The notes: a model not told the origin generated them from the sequence alone. A stretch of 64,000 nucleotides of DNA from Prodigiosinella aquatilis (GCA_030388725.1 CP128857.1:2542001-2606000); one strand, 5' to 3'; counted from the first letter of the stretch, positions 33,985-43,737 are shown. Numbers and translations are program-made.

Positions 33985-36573
33985 TTATTCCGTCAATTGC
34001 TGTCCCAGAGCATCCTGCAAATTATCCCCAAAGCGCAGACTGCGCCATAATTGAAAAATATTCTCCTGATGATGGTAGTTCAGTATCACTTCCCGCCTGG
34101 CATTGCTCAGGGAACTTTTACCACGAATATGTGATTTCAGAAGCAACCAACCCTGTTTATCCACATCAATACTGGCTGAGAAACGATCAATTTCCAAATA
34201 GCGCAGCCACTCTACAGCCATCGCATCGGTCAAACTCTTTTTTGCAAGTTCATCGGCCAGTTGTTGATCCAAGCGTAACGTCAACGCACCATCATTAGTA
34301 AAAAAGCCATGTTGGACCACGGTTGTTGGATACGTAAAATCAAGCGGTAATATGCCACTTACACGACCAGACATCGCGACTTTTTTAACTTTCAGTACGG
34401 TAAAAAGCTCACTCGTTTCAATATGTTCGGCCCGTAGGATAGCCGCTTCATGTTGTGGAATACGTAACGGAGAGAGCGAGATATGCCCACCCAGTACATC
34501 CATATCCACCTGTGACAACGTCAACGGATATCGGTCACTGTAGGGATAATAGCCAGAAAGCGTCATCAGGATATTCTGTATATGGAACAGGTTATTCAGG
34601 GTACCAACCCGTAATGTGACTGGTTGTTTAACCCCCAGTTGCCAGCGGTGATCATGAAACCGATAAGGCAGAATAAAATTCACGCCGCTGACATCACCGT
34701 CCGATATCCACGCCGCTGCATTTTTCACTACCCAGTGTCCGCCAGCGCTAAATCCCTGTCCACGGGCAGCAGAAAATGCCGTCTGAGCATAAAATTTACC
34801 GGACCGAAGAGTGATTTTCCAATCTGCGGGTAACAGCGGCTGGAACACCCGCAGTGGTTGTGCAGGCCACCAACCGCTACCGCGTAATCGCTTGCCATCC
34901 CAACGGCCAGACAAGGTCACTGGACCTATGTCATTTGCCTGTAACCGACCTTCCCATTGAAAATCATCCGGCTCACGCCCTTTAATATTCAGCATCAAGG
35001 TCGCTGGCGGCAATGAACTCGCCCCACCGAAGTCCACCTGTTCAGCCACCAGTCGTAATGCCATTTGTAACGATTTTGCAGTTTTGTCCCGTTGCCAATG
35101 CAACGGTTGCACCAGCGTCAGCCTCGGTTTGACAACCGTAATAGCGCCATAGTGAATGTGATCCAGCCCGCAGGACAGCGCACTGACTTCAAGCAACGAA
35201 TCTTTCCAGTAACCATGCCCCGCGATATCCCAGTGTCCCTGAAACGGCAGCAATTCCCCCTTCCCCCAATAACGCCATTGCCAATTACCGTTATCCGGCC
35301 AGAAATCGTGCGCCACGCCATCAAAGTGGAGTCTTGATCGCCCCCAATACGCATCTCGCACCCGAACAATCGCTTGCAGACGGCCACTGACCCCCGCCTC
35401 ACTCACTATTATGCCTGCCAGTGGCCAGCGGGCTTCTTCCAGCGTCATATCTGGCTTTAACTTTCCCCAGGCTCGTAGCAACGCACCGGGAAGAATGGAT
35501 AACGCTGGATTAAGCACCGGGCCACGCAGAATCCCTGGCAACGATGCCGAGAAAGACACGGCTTTTAAATTGGCCTGACCAGTGAGTTGAAAACGCAGAT
35601 TACTATCGACCATCCCCAACGTGCCAGGGCCGAGTACCAGTACCGCATTGGCCTTACCATTGTGTCCTTGGGTAAGTATATTGATACGCGCTTCAATGCG
35701 GGTATGGTTTATCCCTTGCTGCCAGTCCGTCAGTGTCATGGCAACGCCCCCCGACACCGGCTGAACGCCATAAGGCCAGTGCCAACGTCCATTGGTGACC
35801 TGAATTCTGTCGGCATCCATACTCCAGGGCAAAATCAGCAACGGTGTCTTTTCGCCCACCGTTCCCAGCGTCAATTCGCCGTGATTATTCTCCCAATGTA
35901 ACGCCACCGTTACCGGCTCTGACAATTGCAGCGGAACCATACTTCCTTGTAAATGCCCCTCAACGGGTAACTGATTCAGTAACGTAGCCAATTGTAAGGT
36001 GCCACTAAGCTTCACTGGCGGCTGTCCCTGATAAGTAGCAACACGACCTTCACGCAGTGTCAGTGATTGCCCGTTGATATCCGCCAATAACCGCAGCCGT
36101 TCTCCCTGAAAATCCACCGTCTGCTGTTCAGCCCGGCTCTTTAGATGCAATGCGCCGTTGTCATTAATCCAGGGAGAGAGTGAAAAATGATGGATGGCGA
36201 CATCAGCTAAAGGCAGACGCCGCTGCCACTGCGCCAGCGACGCAGGGGTATGGTGATCCACCTCAGGCAAGTATTGCAGACAGGTCGCATCGACATGCAG
36301 ACGGTCTATCGCCAACGCCCATAAACCCTGCCGACGGTGCAAGCCGATGCCCTCCACCGACAGAAACCGACATTGCTGGAAATTGACGCTAAAACCCGGC
36401 AGATAGAGGCCTTTCTGCCAGCGAGGAGGTGAATCGATAATGACTGACGTGCCAGTTGGCAACCAGAACGCCAGCAGCTGTGGCATCCAGTGCGGCAACG
36501 ATAACCACATGGTAATCAATAACAAGACCAAACTGGCTAACAGGCCAGTCGGCAGTATAAATTTCTTAAACAT
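33985..36573 (-). CDS. ydbH: AsmA-like inter-membrane phospholipid transport protein YdbH
   Basis: An 862-residue protein anchored by one N-terminal membrane helix (LLASLVLLLITMWLSLPHWM); the rest is periplasmic and beta-rich, as expected for an AsmA-like bridge that conducts lipids between the membranes. The C-terminal segment LAKKSLTDAMAVEWLRYLEI is the family end that contacts YnbE. Redundant with TamB and YhdP in E. coli. It is the first gene of a two-gene operon with ynbE and diverges from the chemoreceptor genes. Confidence 0.9.
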   Translation of the reverse strand: MFKKFILPTGLLASLVLLLITMWLSLPHWMPQLLAFWLPTGTSVIIDSPPRWQKGLYLPGFSVNFQQCRFLSVEGIGLHRRQGLWALAIDRLHVDATCLQYLPEVDHHTPASLAQWQRRLPLADVAIHHFSLSPWINDNGALHLKSRAEQQTVDFQGERLRLLADINGQSLTLREGRVATYQGQPPVKLSGTLQLATLLNQLPVEGHLQGSMVPLQLSEPVTVALHWENNHGELTLGTVGEKTPLLILPWSMDADRIQVTNGRWHWPYGVQPVSGGVAMTLTDWQQGINHTRIEARINILTQGHNGKANAVLVLGPGTLGMVDSNLRFQLTGQANLKAVSFSASLPGILRGPVLNPALSILPGALLRAWGKLKPDMTLEEARWPLAGIIVSEAGVSGRLQAIVRVRDAYWGRSRLHFDGVAHDFWPDNGNWQWRYWGKGELLPFQGHWDIAGHGYWKDSLLEVSALSCGLDHIHYGAITVVKPRLTLVQPLHWQRDKTAKSLQMALRLVAEQVDFGGASSLPPATLMLNIKGREPDDFQWEGRLQANDIGPVTLSGRWDGKRLRGSGWWPAQPLRVFQPLLPADWKITLRSGKFYAQTAFSAARGQGFSAGGHWVVKNAAAWISDGDVSGVNFILPYRFHDHRWQLGVKQPVTLRVGTLNNLFHIQNILMTLSGYYPYSDRYPLTLSQVDMDVLGGHISLSPLRIPQHEAAILRAEHIETSELFTVLKVKKVAMSGRVSGILPLDFTYPTTVVQHGFFTNDGALTLRLDQQLADELAKKSLTDAMAVEWLRYLEIDRFSASIDVDKQGWLLLKSHIRGKSSLSNARREVILNYHHQENIFQLWRSLRFGDNLQDALGQQLTE

Positions 36574-36911
36574 CAGGAATTATTCCGCATGGTTATTATT
36601 TTTGGCACTGTTCCATCCTCGCCACGTCTACCCTTTGGCACGAAGTACCCATTAACTAGCCTCTACATTAACCATTCAGCTCACATTTCACAGCAAAATA
36701 CATACATCTAACTCACTCGCGAGTGGTAAAATTTTACATATACACAGCAATTGAAATGGGTCGTTCTTATATTTCACTTTTGTCGTTACATAAATACGCC
36801 AATAGTACGTCACTTTTCATTGAGGCTATCACTGTTGTAGTTACCCGGACGGTATCTGTCACCTCAATAACAGAATCACCATCAGGATATGCACTATAAA
36901 GGGATTAAGTA
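36574..36911. other. Intergenic region between ydbH and the first chemoreceptor gene
   Basis: No gene was found. It should contain divergent promoters. I looked for a flagellar sigma-28 promoter (TAAA, then GCCGATAA) in front of the receptor and did not see a convincing one. Confidence 0.4.
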
Positions 36912-38465
36912 ATGCGCAAAAACTATCCTGTCAGCCAACATCAGTATCCGTTGGATGCCAGCACCAAATTAATGTCCGTCACCACACCTGACAGCCATAT
37001 CATCTATGCCAATGCAGATTTCATTAAGGTCAGCGGTTATCAGTCCGACGAGTTAATGGATCAACCGCATAACATTATCCGCCACCCAGATATGCCACCA
37101 TTAGCCTTTGCTGATATGTGGAGTACGCTAAAGGCAGGGAAAATCTGGACGGGTATTGTAAAAAACCGATGTAAGAGCGGCGATCATTACTGGGTAAAAT
37201 CCAGTACGACTCCTCTGAAAAAAGAGGGGAAACTGATCGGCTACATGTCAGTACGCACAGCCGCATCATCAGAAGAGATCCAGCAATCAGAAACACTCTA
37301 CGCTATGGTCAACGAAGGAAAACTCCGACACCGGACTTTCCATTGTGGCCTGTTGGTTTATCGCGGACCATTAAAATGGCTGAGCATGTTCAAAACCATG
37401 CCGTTGCGCTGGCGTATTCGCAGCTATTTTGCCCTGTTAGGCCTGTTGCCACTGACAATGGTGTTTTCTCTATTGATCCATACACCACTGATATGGATGC
37501 TGTTTCCGTTGTTGATAATCTGTAGCGGTCTTTTTTGTGAGCTACTGGTACTGCATGTTGCCAAACCGATTGAACGGATTCTGGAACAGGCAATGAAGTC
37601 AGCAGCCGGACAGGCGGATAATCTGGTGCAACTCAATCGTGCAGATGAAGTCGGTATGTTGATGCGAGCGGTAAATCAGTCCGGTATGAACTTTCGCACT
37701 TTTGTGGATGACGTGAATAATAACCTGAATGCGTTGAAAAACGCCTGTAGCGAGATAGCCCAGGGCAATAACACGTTAGCGGAATGTTGTGAAAAAACCG
37801 AGGAAAACCTGCAACAAACCGCAGCATCCATCGAGCAACTCACCGCCACCATCAAAAGCAATGCCGAAGCGTCAGTCCGGGCCTCAGAATATGCCGAGGA
37901 CGTTAATCAGGTAGTGAATGCTGGTGAAAAAGCGGTTTCTGAAGTCGCCAGTACCATGGATACCATTACCCAGGCCAGTGAGCGAATTACCGATATTATC
38001 AGCGTACTGGATAATATTTCCTTTCAGACCAATATATTGGCTGTTAATGCCGCCGTAGAGGCGGCACATGCTGGCGAACAGGGAAAAAGTTTTGCCGTGG
38101 TTGCCAGTGAGGTTCGTTCACTGGCGCAACGCAGCGCCAATTCAGCCAAAAACATTGCTGAACTGATTGACGACACACTTAGCAGTATCCGGACCGGCGA
38201 TCAACAAGTTGCCCACACCAATAAGTCGATGGGCAATATTCTGACGAAAGTGCAACAAGTTACCCGTTTAATGAATGAGATCAGCATGGCCACCAAGGAA
38301 CAATCACAGGGACTCAACCTGATTAATGACGCGGTAAACAAGATTGATGCGCTAACCCATCAGAACACGGCATTAGCCAGTCAATCAAACTCCGCCACCG
38401 GTCACTTGCAACAACAGATCTCCACAATGGCGCAAGCGGTGTCAGTGTTTAGTACCCCTCATTAA
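36912..38465 (+). CDS. Aer-like PAS-containing methyl-accepting chemotaxis protein, copy 1
   Basis: A 517-residue energy/redox receptor resembling Aer. The N-terminal PAS domain (about 10-120) carries the FAD-pocket motifs TTPDSHIIYANADFIKVSGY, DQPHNIIRHPDMPPLAFADM, W-T-G-I-V-K-N-R and GDHYWVKSSTTPL. A membrane hairpin (FALLGLLPLTMVFSLLIHTP then LIWMLFPLLIICSGLFCELL) is followed by a HAMP-like stretch. The signalling domain contains the MCP hairpin tip ISFQTNILAVNAAVEAAHAG and E-Q-G-K-S-F-A-V-V-A-S-E-V-R. There is no periplasmic ligand domain and no C-terminal NWxxF CheR/CheB tether. It is probably an aerotaxis or redox sensor working through CheA/CheW. Confidence 0.9.
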   Translation: MRKNYPVSQHQYPLDASTKLMSVTTPDSHIIYANADFIKVSGYQSDELMDQPHNIIRHPDMPPLAFADMWSTLKAGKIWTGIVKNRCKSGDHYWVKSSTTPLKKEGKLIGYMSVRTAASSEEIQQSETLYAMVNEGKLRHRTFHCGLLVYRGPLKWLSMFKTMPLRWRIRSYFALLGLLPLTMVFSLLIHTPLIWMLFPLLIICSGLFCELLVLHVAKPIERILEQAMKSAAGQADNLVQLNRADEVGMLMRAVNQSGMNFRTFVDDVNNNLNALKNACSEIAQGNNTLAECCEKTEENLQQTAASIEQLTATIKSNAEASVRASEYAEDVNQVVNAGEKAVSEVASTMDTITQASERITDIISVLDNISFQTNILAVNAAVEAAHAGEQGKSFAVVASEVRSLAQRSANSAKNIAELIDDTLSSIRTGDQQVAHTNKSMGNILTKVQQVTRLMNEISMATKEQSQGLNLINDAVNKIDALTHQNTALASQSNSATGHLQQQISTMAQAVSVFSTPH

Positions 38466-38872
38466 CATACGACTGCCCCACTGGTATAAACTGCACATAT
38501 CAGTGGGCACATTCAACCCATTACCTTCCAGTTCACCTACCGCCATTTTGCAACTTGAATGATTTGGGGTATAAATGATGGAATAGCAAAATCACTCACG
38601 CTGCTATTATTTTTTTTGGTAAAAATTTAAGCAAGATAATCTATTATGGATATTAATCACTCCTGATTTATTAAAATAATAAACATTATCATTTGAGTAC
38701 AGTAATGGGAAAAATGAATAACAAACATGAAAATTAAACAGTGTATGTCTATTTATCAGTCGGCATTTTTTACTTTCGTGTTTGGTGTCTATCCTTGCCA
38801 TTAATGAATTCAATTGTTAGCTTATTTTAAAACATTGAAGTTAACACTTGCCCAAAGAATAAGGATTGAACG
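38466..38872. other. AT-rich spacer between the two chemoreceptor genes
   Basis: About 400 bp, very AT-rich from 38580 on, with no gene I can support. The second receptor therefore probably has its own promoter, despite being a tandem duplicate. Confidence 0.4.
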
Positions 38873-40426
38873 ATGCGTAAGAATTTTCCAGTCAGTGATA
38901 TTCAGTATGTGTTAGATGAAAAAACAAAACTGATGTCGGTGACAACACCAGACAGTCATATCACTTATGCCAATAGAGATTTTATTAAAGCTAGTGGTTA
39001 TGACTTTGCTGAGATCATCGATCAACCACATAATATCGTGCGTCATCCAGACATGCCGCCCGCTGCATTTGCAGACATGTGGTCTACGCTCAAATCTGAA
39101 AAAATCTGGACGGCAATAGTGAAAAACCGTCGTAAGAATGGTGACTACTACTGGGTAAAAGCCAGCACGACACCGTTGATTAAAAATAGAAATATCGCAG
39201 GATATATGTCAGTACGCACGACGCCGTTGGCACATGAAATAAAAGAAGCCGAAAGTTTGTATAAGAACATAAATGAAGAAAAATTAAAAATCAGAGAGTT
39301 ATATCAAGGGCTGCTGATTTATAAAGGCCCATTGAAATTGTTAAGTTTGTTTAAAATTATTCCCGTGCGCTGGCGTATACGAGTTTACTTTTTTACTTTC
39401 CTATTATTTGCGCTGGGACTCTTAATCTACGTCTTTCCTGCCAACATCGTAACACTACTGTTTGCCTTATTTCTTTCTATTGGGGCTTTAGCTACCAGTG
39501 AATTATTGGTACAACATTTGGCCAGACCACTGGAGAGCATACTAAAACAAGCGATTAAAGCGGCTTCCGGGCAAGCCGATCTTAAATTTGAACTTAAACG
39601 CGTTGATGAAGTTGGAATGCTGTTACGTGCGGTAAATCAGTCCGGAATGAATTTTCGTACCTTTGTTGATGATGTTAGCGGACAACTGGCCGAGCTACGT
39701 ACCGCCTGTGCCGAAATAGCCAAAGGCAACAATATGTTAAGCCAAAGTTGTCAGGAAACCGCAGAAAATCTGCAAAATACCGCGTCTTCCATGGAAGAAA
39801 TCACTGCCACTATCAAAAGCAATGCCTCTGCCACCCAACTGGCGGAAAACTTTGCTCAGGAGGCTAATCAGGCCGCAGGTGCTGGAGAAGAAGCCGTCCA
39901 GGAGGTGGCCCAAACGATGAAAACCCTCATCCATTCCAGTCATGAAATCAACAATATTATCGGTGTACTGGATAATCTGTCATTCCGTACCAACATTCTG
40001 GCGCTCAACGCCGCAGTAGAGGCAGCCCATGCCGGAGAAATGGGTAAAAGCTTTGCTATTGTGGCGGGGGAAGTTCGCATGCTGGCAGAACGCAGTGCTT
40101 CATCAGCGCGAGATATTGCCAGCATCATTCAATTAACCATCGATAACATTAATAGTGGCGACCGCATGGTTGAACATACGTCGAAATCCATGAATCACAT
40201 TCATCATCAAGTGCAACAAGTAAACGAATTAGTGAAACAGATCACCCATGCGACACAGGAGCAATCTATCGGGATGAGTCAGATCAATGATGCAGTGAAC
40301 AACATTGACGACGCTACCCGACAAAATACCACCCTTGCCAGCCACGCCAGTACTGAAATCGAACGTCTGCAAAGCCAGATCACTACCATGGCGGAAGCGG
40401 TTTCAGTCTTCAGTAACACACATTAA
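38873..40426 (+). CDS. Aer-like PAS-containing methyl-accepting chemotaxis protein, copy 2
   Basis: A paralogue of the preceding gene with identical length (517 residues) and collinear domains. The PAS motifs are TTPDSHITYANRDFIKASGY, DQPHNIVRHPDMPPAAFADM and AIVKNRRKNGDYYWVKAS. The membrane hairpin (FFTFLLFALGLLIYVFPANI, LLFALFLSIGALATSELLVQ) is strongly diverged from copy 1, while the MCP tip (LSFRTNILALNAAVEAAHAG) is conserved. It too lacks the NWxxF pentapeptide. Keeping PAS and tip while changing the linker suggests a shared cofactor and a different setpoint or input. Confidence 0.9.
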   Translation: MRKNFPVSDIQYVLDEKTKLMSVTTPDSHITYANRDFIKASGYDFAEIIDQPHNIVRHPDMPPAAFADMWSTLKSEKIWTAIVKNRRKNGDYYWVKASTTPLIKNRNIAGYMSVRTTPLAHEIKEAESLYKNINEEKLKIRELYQGLLIYKGPLKLLSLFKIIPVRWRIRVYFFTFLLFALGLLIYVFPANIVTLLFALFLSIGALATSELLVQHLARPLESILKQAIKAASGQADLKFELKRVDEVGMLLRAVNQSGMNFRTFVDDVSGQLAELRTACAEIAKGNNMLSQSCQETAENLQNTASSMEEITATIKSNASATQLAENFAQEANQAAGAGEEAVQEVAQTMKTLIHSSHEINNIIGVLDNLSFRTNILALNAAVEAAHAGEMGKSFAIVAGEVRMLAERSASSARDIASIIQLTIDNINSGDRMVEHTSKSMNHIHHQVQQVNELVKQITHATQEQSIGMSQINDAVNNIDDATRQNTTLASHASTEIERLQSQITTMAEAVSVFSNTH

Positions 40427-40451
40427 ATCATTTTCCTTTCTCATCATTTCC

Positions 40452-40487
40452 AAACCGCTACCATTATTTAGGTAACGGTTTGTCTCT
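40452..40487 (+). terminator. Probable terminator after chemoreceptor copy 2
   Basis: AAACCGCTACC at 40452-40462 and GGTAACGGTTT at 40471-40481 form a stem with one mismatch around ATTATTTA, followed by GTCTCTTTATTT. Confidence 0.65.
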
Positions 40488-40552
40488 TTATTTATTGTTT
40501 TCTGTTAGTTTACTATTTAGAAACAACTACCCGATTACCTGGAGCAGTTGCC

Positions 40553-41545
40553 ATGAAACTGGCCATCTACAGCGCCAAACAATATGACTGTAAATACCTG
40601 GAACAGGTTAACCAGCACTTTGGTTACGAACTGGAATTTTTTGATTTCATGCTCAGCCCGCGTACCGCAAAAAACGCCACCGGCAGTGAGGCCGTATGTA
40701 TTTTTGTCAATGATGACGGTGGACGAGAAGTATTGACGGAATTAGCTGAGTTAGGCATTAAAACCCTGGCACTACGCTGCGCAGGATTTAACAATGTTGA
40801 TCTGGACGCTGCTTCTGAACTGGGGATAAAAGTGGTTTGTGTTCCGGCCTACTCGCCGGAAGCAGTGGCTGAACATGCTGTTGGCCTGATGCTGTGCCTG
40901 AATCGCCGCATTCACCGCGCTTATCAACGAACCCGCGATGCCAATTTTTCACTGGAAGGGCTGATTGGTTTCAATATGCATCAACGCACGGCCGGAATTA
41001 TTGGCACCGGTAAAATTGGTATCGCCACCATGCGTATCCTGAAAGGATTTGGTATGCATCTGTTGGCCGTTGACCCTTATCCAAACCCACAGGCGCTGGA
41101 ACTGGGTGCTAAATATGTTGACCTGAAAACACTGTATGCCAATGCCGATATTATTTCTCTGCATTGCCCACTGACACCGGAAAATCATCATCTGCTTAAT
41201 AAAACGGCATTTTCACAAATGAAAGATGGCGTGATGATTATAAATACCAGCCGTGGCAGGCTCATTGACTCTCAGGCGGCCATCAGCGCGCTGAAACAAC
41301 GAAAAATTGGCGCATTAGGTATGGATGTTTATGAAAACGAACGCGGCCTGTTTTTTACCGACAAATCAAATGACGTCATTCAAGACGATATTTTCCAACG
41401 TCTTTCCGCCTGTCATAACGTGCTGTTTACCGGCCATCAGGCATTTTTGACTGAAGAAGCACTGACCAGCATTTCACAAACCACATTGCAAAACCTGCAA
41501 CAAATCAATCGAAATGAAGAGTGCCCTAACCTACTGAACCCTTGA
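40553..41545 (+). CDS. ldhA: D-lactate dehydrogenase LdhA (fermentative)
   Basis: An NADH-dependent pyruvate reductase making D-lactate in fermentation, 330 residues, from the D-2-hydroxyacid dehydrogenase family. The NAD-binding motif is AGIIGTGKIGIATMRILKGF; the substrate Arg is in LALRCAGFNNVDLDAA and NTSRGRLID; the catalytic His is in VLFTGHQAFLTEEAL near residue 296. The start MKLAIYSAKQYDCKYLEQVN matches family members. Its genomic neighbourhood (ydbH on one side, a DUF333 lipoprotein on the other) is E. coli-like except for the inserted receptors. Confidence 0.95.
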   Translation: MKLAIYSAKQYDCKYLEQVNQHFGYELEFFDFMLSPRTAKNATGSEAVCIFVNDDGGREVLTELAELGIKTLALRCAGFNNVDLDAASELGIKVVCVPAYSPEAVAEHAVGLMLCLNRRIHRAYQRTRDANFSLEGLIGFNMHQRTAGIIGTGKIGIATMRILKGFGMHLLAVDPYPNPQALELGAKYVDLKTLYANADIISLHCPLTPENHHLLNKTAFSQMKDGVMIINTSRGRLIDSQAAISALKQRKIGALGMDVYENERGLFFTDKSNDVIQDDIFQRLSACHNVLFTGHQAFLTEEALTSISQTTLQNLQQINRNEECPNLLNP

Positions 41546-41589
41546 ATATCCAGCGCATTGGCGACGCTAGCCTCTGCTCACTGCCGAAT

Positions 41590-41877
41590 TCAGCCAGCAG
41601 AGCACGTTCCGCTCATTAATTCCTGCTCATCACAGCGCTTACCGTTATTCAGCAAACAGGTTCCAATACGGGTGCCATTCAATTGGCGTGATATGCCCAT
41701 TTTCCCACCAGCCAGCGTACAAATGACGGCGACTGACGAGCCATCATTCTGCAAGGCGACCATATCCCGAGCAGACATCATCGGCGAATTTGCTGAAGAG
41801 GTTTCTATGTTTTCATTGCTGCTGCAAGCCACTAAGATCAATGCGGTGCTTGCCAAAAACCATTGTGACAACTTCAT
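41590..41877 (-). CDS. ydbJ: DUF333 family lipoprotein (YdbJ-like)
   Basis: A 95-residue putative lipoprotein, convergent with ldhA. I start at the ATG complementary to 41875-41877 because it opens a signal peptide with lipobox, MKLSQWFLASTALILVACSS, and has AGGAACC upstream; an earlier start at 41931 adds 18 non-signal residues. The DUF333 domain includes VAVICTLAGGKMGI, IGTCLLNNGKRCDEQELMSG and TC near the end, with conserved cysteines. E. coli has ydbJ close to ldhA, with hslJ in between; hslJ is missing here. The function is unknown. Confidence 0.78.
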   Translation of the reverse strand: MKLSQWFLASTALILVACSSNENIETSSANSPMMSARDMVALQNDGSSVAVICTLAGGKMGISRQLNGTRIGTCLLNNGKRCDEQELMSGTCSAG

Positions 41878-42090
41878 TCTTTTTGGTTCCTGAACCGTTT
41901 TTCTACTATTCGTAATAATCCTATTTACCACAATTTACAATATGGGGAGAGAGAAACCTCGAGTTACCTCCGGTTTAGAGATGGTATACCTTTCGATCAT
42001 TAACAATAATTGAGCACTGTATGTGGCAAGCCGTGTCTACTAATCCCGCTCCTTTACATTAAATCCCATCTGAATCATCTAAAATCACAC

Positions 42091-42987
42091 TCATGTGGGC
42101 TGGCCAAAAGCTTCGCTAACCGCTTTGACAAAACTTCTGATTTTTACCGTTTGTCGCAGCCCGGCGGGTATCAGCATATTCATCGGGCGAACGGGTCCTT
42201 CATAATTCGGCAGAACCTGTATCAGACGTCCTACACTGATTTCTTCCTTCAGTACATCTTCAGGACCCAGCGTCACACCATAGCCGTTGATTGCAGCGTG
42301 CAGGAGCGCCCGCCAGTCATTTGAGCGAAACCGGCCTTCAGGCCGTACTTCTTCGGTTTTTCCCGCCTTGTAAAACAACCAACGGCAAGGCATGGAAGGA
42401 GACCAAATTCCATAGATAAGACACGAGTGGTGCACAAGATCAGCAGGCGTTTCTGGCACACCTTTCTGCTCAAGATAATCAGGAGAGGCACAAGCAATCA
42501 GTCGATAGGACCGCAAAGGATAGGCAATCATCGGACTGTCAGTCAGTTCACCGATACGGATAATGACCTCATACCCCTCCTCAAGCGGATCGACAACTCG
42601 GTCGCTCAACGTTAGCTCGACCTGAGTATCGGGATAGTGTTCCAGATAGCGCGTAATGAAGGGTGCAAGAGCGACAGCACCAAAGGTCACGGGTGCATTC
42701 ACCCGGATCGTGCCGGAAGGTGTGACTTTCATCTCAAGTGCAATTGCATCGGCGGCATCTGCCTCTGCAAGCACAATCTTGCAGCGTTCATAGTAATTAC
42801 GACCAATATCAGTCAGGTGCTGGCGGCGAGTGGTACGGCTCAGAAGCGTGGTACCCAATCGCGCCTCAAGCCGAGCCACATGCTTCGCCACCATCTGCGG
42901 CGAGATTCGTAAAACCTCTGCCACTGCGGCGAAGGAGCCAAGTTCTGCCGCTTTGACAAAGACATTCATGCTGGTCAGTCGGTCCAT
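42091..42987 (-). CDS. LysR-family transcriptional regulator
   Basis: A 298-residue LTTR starting MDRLTSMNVFVKAAELGSFA, with the HTH SFAAVAEVLRISPQMVAKHV and a typical effector-binding domain (GTIRVNAPVTFGAVALAPFI). It is divergent from the NADP-binding reductase gene at 43090 with 102 bp between the starts, so it very probably controls that gene. The inducer is unknown. The pair is inserted between the ldhA and ttcA neighbourhoods and is not part of the E. coli arrangement. Confidence 0.88.
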   Translation of the reverse strand: MDRLTSMNVFVKAAELGSFAAVAEVLRISPQMVAKHVARLEARLGTTLLSRTTRRQHLTDIGRNYYERCKIVLAEADAADAIALEMKVTPSGTIRVNAPVTFGAVALAPFITRYLEHYPDTQVELTLSDRVVDPLEEGYEVIIRIGELTDSPMIAYPLRSYRLIACASPDYLEQKGVPETPADLVHHSCLIYGIWSPSMPCRWLFYKAGKTEEVRPEGRFRSNDWRALLHAAINGYGVTLGPEDVLKEEISVGRLIQVLPNYEGPVRPMNMLIPAGLRQTVKIRSFVKAVSEAFGQPT

Positions 42988-43089
42988 GATTCCCTCTTAT
43001 ATATTGTTTATCTATGCCATTACTTATCATTTATCAACACCAGGTATTTAATTATTCTTTCTCTTCCAGAAGATATTTGAAAGGAAAGA

Positions 43090-43737
43090 ATGATGAAAAT
43101 CGGTATTATCGGCGCGGGTTTTGTGGGGCGGGCGATTGCTGAACTTGCGATCAAGGCTGGGCATCAGGTAATGCTCAGTAACTCGCGTGGGCCACAGACA
43201 CTATTCAGTCTTCGCCCGATGATCGGTTGCGAAGCAGGCACCGCCAGTGAGGCCACCCTATTCGGTGACATCGTTGTGATTGCCGTGCCCCTTACTGCGA
43301 TCGGACAGCTACCGGCCTCAGCGCTTTCAGGGAAACAGGTCATTGACGCAGTCAACTACTATCCTGAACGCGATGGTCATATTGCTGAACTAGATAAACA
43401 CACGACGACCACAAGTGAACTTCTGTCCAGCCATCTGCCTGGCGCGAAGATCACTAAAGCATTCAATGCCATTCCAATGACCCAACTTGTAAGTGATGGT
43501 CTGCCCGCCAGCAATGTTTTACGCCGGGCACTACCTCTCGCTGGAAATGACATTGATGGTAAAAGGATCGTAACCGGACTCTACGAGGCGTTCGGTTTTG
43601 ACACTGTGGATGCAGGGGCATTGTCTGAAGGCTGGAGATTTGAGCGAGGGATGCCCTCCTACTGCGTGCGGATGACGAAGGATGAACTGACAATCTCACT
43701 TGACGAAGCTCGCCGCCTGGATCCCACAGTTGTTTAA
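43090..43737 (+). CDS. NADP(H)-binding reductase of the F420H2:NADP oxidoreductase-like family
   Basis: A 215-residue Rossmann-fold protein. The N-terminus MMKIGIIGAGFVGRAIAELA is a classic GxGxxG motif, and SNSRGPQTL after beta-2 fits NADP binding. VIAVPLTAIGQLPA, VIDAVNYYPERDGHIAELDK and ITKAFNAIPMTQL follow the F420-dependent NADP reductase-like pattern; enterobacteria do not make F420, so the electron partner must differ. It is the single target of the divergent LysR gene. Two adjacent ATGs (43090, 43093) follow GGAAAG. The substrate is unknown. Confidence 0.82.
   Translation: MMKIGIIGAGFVGRAIAELAIKAGHQVMLSNSRGPQTLFSLRPMIGCEAGTASEATLFGDIVVIAVPLTAIGQLPASALSGKQVIDAVNYYPERDGHIAELDKHTTTTSELLSSHLPGAKITKAFNAIPMTQLVSDGLPASNVLRRALPLAGNDIDGKRIVTGLYEAFGFDTVDAGALSEGWRFERGMPSYCVRMTKDELTISLDEARRLDPTVV

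Noticed and set aside
38607..38813. 68-codon minus frame between the receptors
   Set aside because: AT-rich chance frame without a Shine-Dalgarno or recognisable motif.
36780..38872. Flagellar sigma-28 promoters for the chemoreceptor genes
   Set aside because: No TAAA / GCCGATAA pair at proper spacing could be found by eye.
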